Positions 7,931-14,578 of a DNA stretch of 16,080 bases are shown here, piece after piece. The stretch comes from an uncultured Catenibacterium sp. (lineage in GTDB: Bacteria > Bacillota_I > Bacilli_A > Erysipelotrichales > Coprobacillaceae). Each line of letters begins with the position of its first letter. Position 1 is the stretch's first letter. The translations under genes and the position numbers were made by a program. The stretch covers positions 1 through 16,080 of the forward strand of contig NZ_UQGV01000059.1 in NCBI RefSeq assembly GCF_900540665.1, written 5' to 3'. Under the pieces are notes generated by a model. That model did no database searches and was not told the origin of the DNA. It saw only the letters and a list, made by a program, of their open reading frames with translations.

Positions 7931-7947
7931 CTTAAAACTGTTTGAGA
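7931..7947 (-). promoter_or_regulatory. Degenerate second MerR operator at the regulator's own start
   Basis: CTTAAAA-CTG-TTTGAGA (plus-strand reading) keeps one perfect TTTGAGA half-site of the main operator at 8017-8033, with the same 3-bp centre spacing, and a poor second half. It overlaps the Shine-Dalgarno region of the merR-like gene and lies downstream of its -10 box (7958-7963), a place suited to weak autorepression. This is inference from similarity of the half-sites. Confidence 0.45.
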
Positions 7948-7957
7948 GTTCTTACCC

Positions 7958-7963
7958 ATTATA
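7958..7963 (-). promoter_or_regulatory. -10 box of the MerR-family gene
   Basis: TATAAT on the minus strand lies 36 bp upstream of the ATG at 7922. No good -35 is seen at 16-18 bp (ATAAAT at 17 bp). Transcription would start near 7951 and run into the degenerate operator at 7931-7947. Confidence 0.5.
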
Positions 7964-7985
7964 TCAAAGAAAACCCTATCATTTA

Positions 7986-8000
7986 TGCTTATTTTAAGCA
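7986..8000. promoter_or_regulatory. 15-bp palindrome TGCTTA-TTT-TAAGCA
   Basis: A perfect inverted repeat with 6-bp arms and a 3-bp centre lies between the divergent promoters, 11 bp upstream of the TTGACT -35 of the SDR gene. Its sequence differs from the CTCAAA operator, so it may bind a second regulator or be a chance AT-rich palindrome. Confidence 0.35.
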
Positions 8001-8011
8001 AATTTAGCCTA

Positions 8012-8042
8012 TTGACTCTCAAACTATTTGAGACTCTATAAT
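8012..8042 (+). promoter_or_regulatory. MerR-type promoter and operator of the SDR-MFS operon
   Basis: TTGACT (8012-8017) and TATAAT (8037-8042) are separated by exactly 19 bp, the over-long spacer characteristic of promoters activated by MerR proteins. The spacer carries the perfect palindrome TCTCAAA-CTA-TTTGAGA (8017-8033), with one further A/T pair beyond a C/C mismatch. The start would be near 8049, giving a leader of about 30 nt that ends in GGGAG 9 nt before the ATG at 8080. The divergent MerR-family gene is the obvious ligand-responsive activator. Confidence 0.85.
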
Positions 8043-8079
8043 CATCTTGTAAATTTTTTAACAAAGGGAGAAAAACGAA

Positions 8080-8784
8080 ATGGATGAAAGAAAAGTAGTT
8101 TTGATCACTGGCGGAGCCATGGGTCAAGGACGTGCACATGCATATAAATATGCAGAAAATGGATTTGACGTTGTGTTAGCGGACATGCAAGAACCAACAA
8201 ATGAAGCATTTAAAGAAACAATCGTACATTGTGAATCAATAGGCGCAAAAGTACTTGCAGTTAAAGCAAACATCACTTCTACAGAAGATATGGAAAACTT
8301 ATTCAAGAGTGCATGGGATACTTTCGGACGTATTGACGTTGTCATTGCGAATGCAGGAGTTATTAACTTTGCTTACACTTGGGAGTTAACAGATGAACAG
8401 GTAGAAAAAGTCATCAACATTAACCTTATCGGTACTTGGCGTACAGATAAGTATGCAGCACAGTACATGTTGAAACAGGGATTTGGACGTATTATTAATA
8501 TTTCTTCTACTTCAGGATTATATGGTACACCAAAGCTTGCAACATATTGTATGAGTAAATGGGGTATCTTAGGATTAACTAAGACACTTGCGAAAGAAGT
8601 AGGTTCTAAGGGTATTATTATAAATGCATTATGCCCTACTAAGGTTAAAACACCTATGTGTGAAACAATGGAATATGTACAGTTTATTAATGATTTGACA
8701 GGTAAAGATTTCAAATCTGTTGAAGAAATGTACAATGGCGTACCATTCCTTGATGTAGAAGATATTTCTTCTATGGTTTATTAG
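8080..8784 (+). CDS. Classical SDR-family NAD(P)-dependent oxidoreductase, premature TAG
   Basis: A 234-residue product as read. The Rossmann nucleotide motif TGGAMGQG (10-17) is followed by RAHA, then NAG (91-93), tetrad Asn at N115, ISS with catalytic Ser at about 143, Y156 and K160 (YxxxK), and CPTKVKTP (185-192). D35 at the end of strand 2 favours NAD(H). The G-x-G-x-G-Q-G-R-A-H-A start and the CPTxVxTP segment recall the carveol-dehydrogenase-like/mycofactocin-associated SDR subfamily, but no mycofactocin genes are in view. The substrate is unknown. The reading frame stops at TAG (8782-8784), where SDRs normally continue for about 20-25 residues to complete the sheet and C-terminal loop. 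The same frame continues cleanly to 8856. All catalytic residues precede the stop. It is the first gene of an operon with the downstream MFS transporter. Confidence 0.85.
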   Translation: MDERKVVLITGGAMGQGRAHAYKYAENGFDVVLADMQEPTNEAFKETIVHCESIGAKVLAVKANITSTEDMENLFKSAWDTFGRIDVVIANAGVINFAYTWELTDEQVEKVININLIGTWRTDKYAAQYMLKQGFGRIINISSTSGLYGTPKLATYCMSKWGILGLTKTLAKEVGSKGIIINALCPTKVKTPMCETMEYVQFINDLTGKDFKSVEEMYNGVPFLDVEDISSMVY

Positions 8785-8856
8785 TTAGGTACTAGCCGTG
8801 AAGCAGGTAAATTTAACGGCCGTGAAGTCGCTTTAGACTTAGGCACATTACAGTAG
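8785..8856 (+). other. In-frame SDR C-terminal remnant after the TAG codon
   Basis: Immediately after TAG the same frame reads LGTSREAGKFNGREVALDLG plus TLQ and then stops with TAG at 8854-8856, which overlaps the AGGAGG site of the MFS gene. The pattern (loop, then N/T-G-x-x-x-x-L-D-x-G) is the standard SDR ending, so this is the original C-terminus. A single G-to-A change of TGG, or C-to-T change of CAG, would explain the stop. Read through, the protein would be about 258 residues, the normal SDR size. Confidence 0.75.
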
Positions 8857-8866
8857 GAGGTTTATC

Positions 8867-10081
8867 ATGAACATTACTAAAGCAACACGCTGGCGTGTGT
8901 TTGCAGGAGTATGGATTCAGTCTTTATTCACTTCTGCCACTGCCTTCTTCAGTTTATTCTGTTTGCCATTATGTAACCAGTTTGGATGGAGTACTTCTGA
9001 TTTCTCAATGGCTTATACTATTTATATGTTTATTTATTGTGCTGTAGGCTTTATTGGTGGTATTTTAGCTGAAAAGTTACAGCCTAGAGTGGCTATCTAT
9101 ATGGGTCTTGCATTATTTGCAGGTGGATGGGTATTAACTGGTTTTGCGAATACAATCCCATTCTTATATGTAGCTTATGGTGTAATTGCGGGTGCTGGTG
9201 CTGGTATGATCTATCCAGCATGTCTTCCAACCGCTTTAAAATGGTTTCCTGACAAGAGTGGTTCTATTTCTGGTTTAGCACAGGCTGGAGCTGCATGTGG
9301 ACCATTCATTATGTCACCAGTGGCTCAGATACTTATCTCTACATATGGTGCACAGACTGCATGTAAGATTCTTGGTGTAATCTTCTTAATTGGTGTTGGT
9401 GCTGTCGCTTGGATGATTGTACCTTGTCCTGATGGATGGACTCCTGAAGGATGGACACCATCAACTACACAATCTAAAGAATTAAATAACAAAGACTATA
9501 ACATCCCACAGATGGTTAAAACTCCTACCTTCTGGGTATTAGTAGTTATGTTTATCTTTGCGAATGCAGCAGGAACTATGATGGTCTCTGCCACTTCACC
9601 AATCGCTCAGAAACAGATTGGTTTAAATGCGATGAGTGCAGCACTTTGTGTATCACTTATGACTTTATTTAATATGTTTGGTCGTATCTCATTTGGTTTT
9701 ATCTATGATAAATTAAAGGGATGGAACTCACTTATTCTTGTATTACTTATTAATGGTATCTCAATGTTGATGTTAACTATGGCTCATTCTTATGCATACT
9801 TCATCTTATGTATCGCCTTAGTAGGATTCTCATTTGGTGGATTACTCGTCGTATTTGCACCTATGGTTAAAATCATCTTTGGTTCTAAGTTCTACAACAG
9901 AAACTATGGTCTAATCTTTATTGGTTATGGTATTGGTGCTTTTGTAGGTCCTAAGATTTCAGCAAGCTTCTTCGATGCCACTGGTTCTTATGTAATGGGT
10001 TATATCGGTTCAGCTATTCTTGCAGCACTTGCGATTGTATTAGTACTAGTAGCTAAGAAGTTACAGAAAAGTATGAATTAA
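8867..10081 (+). CDS. MFS transporter, OFA (oxalate/formate antiporter) type
   Basis: A 404-residue integral membrane protein with about 12 hydrophobic helices in two halves. OFA-type features are visible: WIQSL in helix 1, FGWSTSDFSMAYTIYM after the first loop (39-54), the motif-A-like stretch GGILAEKLQPRVAIYMG (64-80), G-A-G-A-G-M-I-Y-P (109-117), and KWFPDKSGSISGLAQAG (125-141). The central cytosolic loop has two GWTP repeats (190-197). The family exchanges or symports carboxylates and other organic anions; the substrate here is not known. The ATG at 8867 has a perfect AGGAGG 6 nt upstream, overlapping the stop of the SDR remnant, so the two genes were translationally coupled. The gene looks intact. 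Confidence 0.85.
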   Translation: MNITKATRWRVFAGVWIQSLFTSATAFFSLFCLPLCNQFGWSTSDFSMAYTIYMFIYCAVGFIGGILAEKLQPRVAIYMGLALFAGGWVLTGFANTIPFLYVAYGVIAGAGAGMIYPACLPTALKWFPDKSGSISGLAQAGAACGPFIMSPVAQILISTYGAQTACKILGVIFLIGVGAVAWMIVPCPDGWTPEGWTPSTTQSKELNNKDYNIPQMVKTPTFWVLVVMFIFANAAGTMMVSATSPIAQKQIGLNAMSAALCVSLMTLFNMFGRISFGFIYDKLKGWNSLILVLLINGISMLMLTMAHSYAYFILCIALVGFSFGGLLVVFAPMVKIIFGSKFYNRNYGLIFIGYGIGAFVGPKISASFFDATGSYVMGYIGSAILAALAIVLVLVAKKLQKSMN

Positions 10082-10085
10082 CATT

Positions 10086-10113
10086 AAAACGACACTTGAT
10101 GTGTCGTTTTTTT
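10086..10113 (+). terminator. Intrinsic terminator after the SDR-MFS operon
   Basis: AAAACGACAC (10086-10095), loop TTGAT and GTGTCGTTTT (10101-10110) pair perfectly over 10 bp, and the T-run extends to seven bases. It begins 5 bp after the MFS stop. The minus-strand reading has a T4 run, so it may also help end the convergent ATPase transcript. Confidence 0.9.
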
Positions 10114-11411
10114 CATAATTCCTTTATTTCTTCTATTGCATAAAGAGGTAGATTAATAAGCCAATCTTCTTTTCTATAATCAGACATAGAAGTACGAACA
10201 CAAATACCAGGAGAAAACTTTTCACTATATGTTTTAAGACTCTTCGCCCTTAAATTTTCTTCTGCTTTGACTTCTATTGGAATAATCTGATTGTCTCTAT
10301 CTATCACAAAGTCTATTTCACAGTTTCCTCTTTCGTTTGTATAATAATATATATTCAAATCTTCTATTGCCTTGAGTTGTTGGCATACATATTGTTCAGT
10401 CAGTGCACCTTTAAATTCCACAAATAAATTATTACCTTCAATAAGCGTCTTTTGTTTCAAACCAGTCATGCACCCTAAAAGCCCTACATCTAATAAATAA
10501 ATTTTAAAAGCCTTTAAATCTTCATACGCCTTTAAAGGTATACCTGCTTGATTTACACGACTAATTTTATGTATTAATCCACAATCAGATAGCCACATAA
10601 TAGCTGTTTCATATTCTTTAGCACGTGCTCCTGTACGAATAAGACCATATATAAATTTCTTATTTTCCTTAGCCAGCTGCGATGGAATACTATTCCAAAG
10701 CACTCTGATTTTAGGAACAATTTCATTAGGTGCATGTTTTGAAAAATCCTGTTCATAAGCGAATAGAATTTTTTTCTGAATATTGCGTACTTCATTATAA
10801 TCATTATAATCCGCAAAATATTGTACAACTTCTGGCATACCACCCACATAATAATACTGCTTCAACGCATCGATATATGTCTGCTTAAAAATTTTTATCA
10901 TTTGATAATTTTGTTGATCAAGTAGTTCTACAAATCGTTCTTTACCTGTAGCCATTAAAAATTCCCTAAAATTAAGAGGATATAGATTCATAAAGTCCAC
11001 TTTACCTACTGGAAATGATGTTCCTTGATGAAGTGCGATACCTAAAAATGAACCTGCACATATAATATGATATTCAGGTGCGTTTTCATAAAAGTATTTT
11101 AGAGAAGATAACGCTTGAGGAACTTCTTGAATTTCATCAAATATAAGGAGTGTGTTATCAGGATCAATTTTTTTACCACTATACAGTTCCATACCTGTAA
11201 TCAAACGTTTTGTATCTAAATCATACGAAAACAAATCTTCCATAGTTACATTATCTTCAAAATTAATATAAACAGTATGAGTATAAGCTTTCTTACCAAA
11301 TTCTTTCATCAGCCATGTTTTACCTACATATCTTGCACCCTGTATAATCATTGGCTTACGATTTGGCTTTTCTTTCCATTTGAATAATTCTTCTATTGCG
11401 TATCGATACAT
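10113..11411 (-). CDS. AAA_14/DUF4143 family ATPase
   Basis: A 432-residue cytosolic protein with an N-terminal AAA_14 domain: Walker A GARYVGKT (25-32), Walker B LLIFDEIQ (88-95, D92/E93), and a sensor-like AGSFLG (119-124). Next come a winged-helix-like middle part with YYYVGGMPEVV (186-196) and a C-terminal DUF4143 domain. That domain carries a PD-(D/E)xK-like arrangement, E365/D367 in CEIDFVI and E380-V-K382 in IPIEVKA. Such ATPases are numerous in gut anaerobes and Bacteroidetes; their cellular role is unknown. The ATG at 11411 has AAGGGG upstream. The gene stands alone between terminators and is preceded by three tandem 33-bp repeats. No partner toxin, antitoxin or transposase is seen. 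Confidence 0.85.
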   Translation of the reverse strand: MYRYAIEELFKWKEKPNRKPMIIQGARYVGKTWLMKEFGKKAYTHTVYINFEDNVTMEDLFSYDLDTKRLITGMELYSGKKIDPDNTLLIFDEIQEVPQALSSLKYFYENAPEYHIICAGSFLGIALHQGTSFPVGKVDFMNLYPLNFREFLMATGKERFVELLDQQNYQMIKIFKQTYIDALKQYYYVGGMPEVVQYFADYNDYNEVRNIQKKILFAYEQDFSKHAPNEIVPKIRVLWNSIPSQLAKENKKFIYGLIRTGARAKEYETAIMWLSDCGLIHKISRVNQAGIPLKAYEDLKAFKIYLLDVGLLGCMTGLKQKTLIEGNNLFVEFKGALTEQYVCQQLKAIEDLNIYYYTNERGNCEIDFVIDRDNQIIPIEVKAEENLRAKSLKTYSEKFSPGICVRTSMSDYRKEDWLINLPLYAIEEIKEL

Positions 11412-11431
11412 AGAAACACCCCTTTTTATCT

Positions 11432-11440
11432 TTTATACCA
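11432..11440 (-). promoter_or_regulatory. Extended -10 of the AAA_14 ATPase gene
   Basis: On the minus strand TGG (11440-11438) directly precedes TATAAA (11437-11432), 20 bp upstream of the ATG. No good -35 is seen at 16-18 bp. The tandem repeats begin just upstream, so control through them is plausible. Confidence 0.5.
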
Positions 11441-11451
11441 TCTTTTTACAT

Positions 11452-11550
11452 TTTTTACAGTGAAAAAATGTAGTACCTATACACTTTTTACAGTGAATAA
11501 ATGTGCTACAACTACACTTTTTACACCGAATAAATGTAGTAGTTCACATT
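11452..11550. repeat. Three tandem 33-bp imperfect repeats
   Basis: Units at 11452-11484, 11485-11517 and 11518-11550 each begin TTTTTACA and share GAAWAAATGTNNTA in the middle; units 1 and 2 also share the end TACAC. There are no insertions or deletions between units. Each unit is itself roughly palindromic: the first, with its flank, forms ACATTTTTT-ACAGTG-AAAAAATGT (11448-11471). A 33-bp period is about three helical turns, so equivalent sites would lie close to the same face of the DNA. They sit directly upstream of the ATPase promoter and look like an operator array. Confidence 0.8.
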
Positions 11551-11560
11551 TTTAGAGCCT

Positions 11561-11597
11561 AAAAAAAGACTATCACACATAAGTGTCATAGTCTTTT
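11561..11597 (-). terminator. Intrinsic terminator of the opp operon
   Basis: On the minus strand AAAAGACTAT pairs with ATAGTCTTTT over 10 bp; after one C/C mismatch, a further 4 bp (GTGT/ACAC) pair around loop TTAT. A T7 run (11567-11561) follows. It lies just past the oppF stop. Confidence 0.9.
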
Positions 11598-11601
11598 GAT
11601 G

Positions 11602-12555
11602 TTATAATTTGAAGTTTGCTGCGTCTTTCTTGAACTGTGCAACATCTTCATCAGTACCTAATACAAAGTGTGTTTCAGTAATCTGATGCTGAGTACCAGC
11701 TGTATAATCAAGACCGCTTGTTTCATAATCATAAGAGAATGATTTTCTTACCTTCTCTACTCTTGGGTTAGAATGAGGGATGGCAGATAATAATGATCTT
11801 GTATATGGATGGAGAGGATTACTAAAGATTTCATCTGCAGTTCCTGTTTCTACTAAGTGACCTAAATGTAATACACCGATTCTATCAGAGATGTATTTAA
11901 CCATTGATAAGTCATGAGCGATAAATAAGTAAGCAGCACCTGTTTCTTTCTGCATCTTCTTCATTAGGTTTACAACCTGTGCCTGAATAGATACGTCTAG
12001 GGCTGAGATTGCTTCATCGGCAATGATTAGATCAGGGTTCATAATTAAGGCTCTTGCGATACCAATACGCTGTCTCTGACCACCAGAGAACTGGTGTGGG
12101 AAACGGTTAGCATGTTCTTTTGATAGACCTACCATCTCAAGAATCTTATAAACCTTTTCTTCTCTTTCTTTTTCATCTTTATAATCATGATGAATATCAA
12201 GACCCTGAGCAATGATATCAATAACCTTCTTACGAGGGTTTAAACAAGCCATTGGATCCTGGAAAATCATAGCCATCTTAGTACGTAAAGTCTTAAGCGC
12301 TTTATTAGACATCTTACCAGTGATATCTTCACCTTCAAAGATGATCTGACCATCAGTTGGGTCATATAATCTAATAATAGCACGACCAGTAGTAGATTTA
12401 CCTGAACCAGATTCACCTACTAAACCATATGTTTCACCTGGCATGATTTTGAATGAAATACCATCAACGGCTTTTACAGTAAACTTTCTACTTGGATAGA
12501 AATACTGTTTTAAATTCTTGACTTCAAGAATTGGAGTCTGACTATTCTTGTCCAT
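11602..12555 (-). CDS. oppF: Oligopeptide ABC transporter ATP-binding protein OppF
   Basis: A 317-residue ATPase of the peptide/nickel (Opp/Dpp) ABC importer, peripheral on the inner membrane face and paired with OppD. Walker A GESGSGKST is at 47-55, Q-loop FQDP near 98-101, signature FSGGQRQ at 156-162, and Walker B LIIADE (D180/E181) next to the D-loop SALD. A C-terminal oligopeptide-type extension (HPYTRSLLSAIPHSNP) is present. I choose the ATG at 12555 with GAAGGTG about 9-10 nt upstream; a GTG at 12567 is in frame but falls inside that site. The start overlaps the oppD end by 14 bp. It is the last gene of the operon. Confidence 0.93.
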   Translation of the reverse strand: MDKNSQTPILEVKNLKQYFYPSRKFTVKAVDGISFKIMPGETYGLVGESGSGKSTTGRAIIRLYDPTDGQIIFEGEDITGKMSNKALKTLRTKMAMIFQDPMACLNPRKKVIDIIAQGLDIHHDYKDEKEREEKVYKILEMVGLSKEHANRFPHQFSGGQRQRIGIARALIMNPDLIIADEAISALDVSIQAQVVNLMKKMQKETGAAYLFIAHDLSMVKYISDRIGVLHLGHLVETGTADEIFSNPLHPYTRSLLSAIPHSNPRVEKVRKSFSYDYETSGLDYTAGTQHQITETHFVLGTDEDVAQFKKDAANFKL

Positions 12556-13642
12556 TATTTGGTACACCTTCTTTCATCATGTTATTGATTCTCTTTCTTA
12601 ATGCTTCAGGCATTTCTACCTTTGGTGCATTTGGATGCATTAACCAGCCAGCTACCTTATGATTTGTAGAACCTTCTACTTTGAACATAGGTGGTTCAAT
12701 TCTCTTATCGATATTTAATGCATATTTATTACGTGGTGCGAATGCATCACCTTTGATTTCTTTTGTAACGTTTGGTGGTGAACCAGGAATTGTATATAAT
12801 TCTGGATCATCAGTATTTAAATCAGGCATTGCTGATAAAAGACCCCAAGTATATGGATGTAAAGGTCTGTAGAAGATATCTTCAATAGAACCTGTTTCTA
12901 CAATCTTACCTGCATACATAACATTTACGAAGTCTGCTACCTTAGCAACTACACCTAAGTCATGTGTGATATAAATAACTGAAATACCTTTTTTCTTCTG
13001 TAAGTCCTGAATTAATTCAAGGATCTTAGCCTGGATAGTTACATCTAGGGCTGTTGTAGGTTCGTCACAGATTAATACATATGGATCACAAGATAAAGCG
13101 ATTGCGATAACAACACGCTGTCTCATACCACCAGATAACTGGTGAGGATAATTCTTCATACGTTTTTCTGCATTTGTGATTCCTACTTCTTCAAGTAGTT
13201 CTACAGCCTTTTTATATGCGTCTTCTTTAGATGTTCCATAATGATACATCATTGGTTCCATGATCTGTTTACCAATTGTCATTGTTGGGTCTAGAGAAGT
13301 CATTGGATCCTGGAAGACCATCGCAATCTTACGACCACGGATTTCCTTCTGGATTTCCTTTTCTGTCATCTTAGTGATATCTACTGTATGTTTTTCATCA
13401 GTATCTGGATCATGCCAAGTATAGTCGATTGAACCACTTTCAATACTACCATTCTTAGCTAAGATCCCCATGATAGCTTTTGTAGTAACTGATTTACCTG
13501 AACCAGATTCACCTACAATCGCAATTGTTTCTCCCTTATAAAGGTCTAAGTTAACACCACGGATGGCATTTACTTTCTTACCTTCAATCTTAAAGGAGAT
13601 ATTTAAGTCTCTGATTTTTAAAATTCTTTCTCTGTCAGCCAT
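12542..13642 (-). CDS. oppD: Oligopeptide ABC transporter ATP-binding protein OppD
   Basis: A 366-residue ATPase with Walker A GESGSGKSV (44-52), Q-loop FQDPMTSLDP (110-119), signature LSGGMRQ (169-175), Walker B VLICDE (D193/E194), and the oligopeptide extension HPYTWGLLSAMPDL about 100 residues later. Most Opp/Dpp ATPases carry a C-terminal Cys-rich segment binding an Fe-S cluster (for example C-x-x-x-x-P). Here the matching stretch (DAFAPRNKYALNIDKR) has F-A-P-R-N but no cysteines, so a cluster is unlikely. The gene starts 2 bp after the oppC stop with AAGGAG inside the end of oppC. Confidence 0.93.
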   Translation of the reverse strand: MADRERILKIRDLNISFKIEGKKVNAIRGVNLDLYKGETIAIVGESGSGKSVTTKAIMGILAKNGSIESGSIDYTWHDPDTDEKHTVDITKMTEKEIQKEIRGRKIAMVFQDPMTSLDPTMTIGKQIMEPMMYHYGTSKEDAYKKAVELLEEVGITNAEKRMKNYPHQLSGGMRQRVVIAIALSCDPYVLICDEPTTALDVTIQAKILELIQDLQKKKGISVIYITHDLGVVAKVADFVNVMYAGKIVETGSIEDIFYRPLHPYTWGLLSAMPDLNTDDPELYTIPGSPPNVTKEIKGDAFAPRNKYALNIDKRIEPPMFKVEGSTNHKVAGWLMHPNAPKVEMPEALRKRINNMMKEGVPNNGQE

Positions 13643-13644
13643 AA

Positions 13645-14577
13645 TTACATCTCCTTCATAGTAGGATCAAGTGCATCTCTTAAACCATCACCTAATAAGT
13701 TAAATCCTAACATTAATACTGCAAGGATAATAGCTGGGATAGTCATCTGAGTTGGATATACTGTGAACACTTCAAAACCTGAGTTGATCAAAGTACCAAG
13801 TGAAGCCTGAGGTACAGTTAAACCTAAACCAACGAATGCTAGATATGCTTCATAGAAGATTGCATTTGGGATAGTCATCATAGACATGATGATTAACTGA
13901 CCAAAGATATTTGGTAAGATTTCCTTGAATAAGATAAAGATATTACTTGCACCTAATGTTCTAGAAGCAAGAATGAATTCATCTTCCTTGATTTTTAATA
14001 CCTGTGCTCTTGTAATACGAGACATAGGAATCCATTCAGTGAAGATCAATGCAAGAATAACGGTATATAAAGAAGGCTTTAATACTGTTAATAGGATAGT
14101 TAATACTACTAGAGTTGGGATAGAGTTGATGATTTCCTGGATTCTCTGAAGAACAGAGTCAACTAAGCCACCAAAGTAACCAGAAATCAAACCATAAGTC
14201 ATACCAACTACGATATCAATAACTACTGCTACTAAAGCGATAATTAATGAAATACGAGTACCCTGCCAAGTTCTTACGAATAAGTCACGGCCATATTTAT
14301 CAGTACCAAAGAAATGAGTACCATTTGGAAGAACATTCGCAATACTTGTATCAATTGCATCATATTTCCAATGAGAAATCATTGGTACAAAGATAGCAAG
14401 TAACGCAATGATAATAATACAAGCTAAGCCAAAGATTGCACCTTTGTTCTGAGTAAAACGGTAAACAACGTCTTTCCAAGCAGGTCTTGCAGGAGCAACT
14501 TCATCAATGTTGATATTCTGTTTATCACCGATAAACTCAAAATCATCTGGCAAAAATTCATACTTCTTGTCATCCAT
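13645..14577 (-). CDS. oppC: Oligopeptide ABC transporter permease OppC
   Basis: A 310-residue inner-membrane permease. A cytosolic N-terminus of about 45 residues precedes the first membrane helix (47-66). The OppC hallmark FGTDKYGRDLFVRTWQGTR (90-108) follows, then further membrane helices. The EAA coupling loop is at about 200-222 (EFILASRTLGASN), and the protein ends GDGLRDALDP. It pairs with OppB to form the channel. AAAGGGGGA sits upstream of the ATG, and the gene begins 1 bp after the oppB stop, so the two are coupled. Confidence 0.93.
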   Translation of the reverse strand: MDDKKYEFLPDDFEFIGDKQNINIDEVAPARPAWKDVVYRFTQNKGAIFGLACIIIIALLAIFVPMISHWKYDAIDTSIANVLPNGTHFFGTDKYGRDLFVRTWQGTRISLIIALVAVVIDIVVGMTYGLISGYFGGLVDSVLQRIQEIINSIPTLVVLTILLTVLKPSLYTVILALIFTEWIPMSRITRAQVLKIKEDEFILASRTLGASNIFILFKEILPNIFGQLIIMSMMTIPNAIFYEAYLAFVGLGLTVPQASLGTLINSGFEVFTVYPTQMTIPAIILAVLMLGFNLLGDGLRDALDPTMKEM

Positions 14578-14578
14578 C

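Noticed and set aside
7924..8139. Minus-strand frame across the divergent intergenic region
   Set aside because: It covers the SDR start, the MerR-type promoter and the merR leader; the composition is non-coding and the regulatory reading explains the sequence better.
8124..8735. Minus-strand open frames inside the SDR gene
   Set aside because: They lie opposite the conserved Rossmann fold coding sequence and have no ribosome-binding site or recognisable features.
8782..8784. TAG reassigned to an amino acid across the genome
   Set aside because: TAG ends glgB (followed at once by TAA), oppD and the restored MerR frame at sensible family C-termini, so TAG works as a stop here; only local read-through remains possible.
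10113..11411. Mobile element or toxin-antitoxin cargo around the ATPase
   Set aside because: No transposase, integrase, target duplication or partner gene is visible; terminators on both sides mark it simply as a single-gene unit.
11452..11550. CRISPR-like array
   Set aside because: The 33-bp units are directly adjacent with no unique spacers, there are only three, and no cas genes are present.
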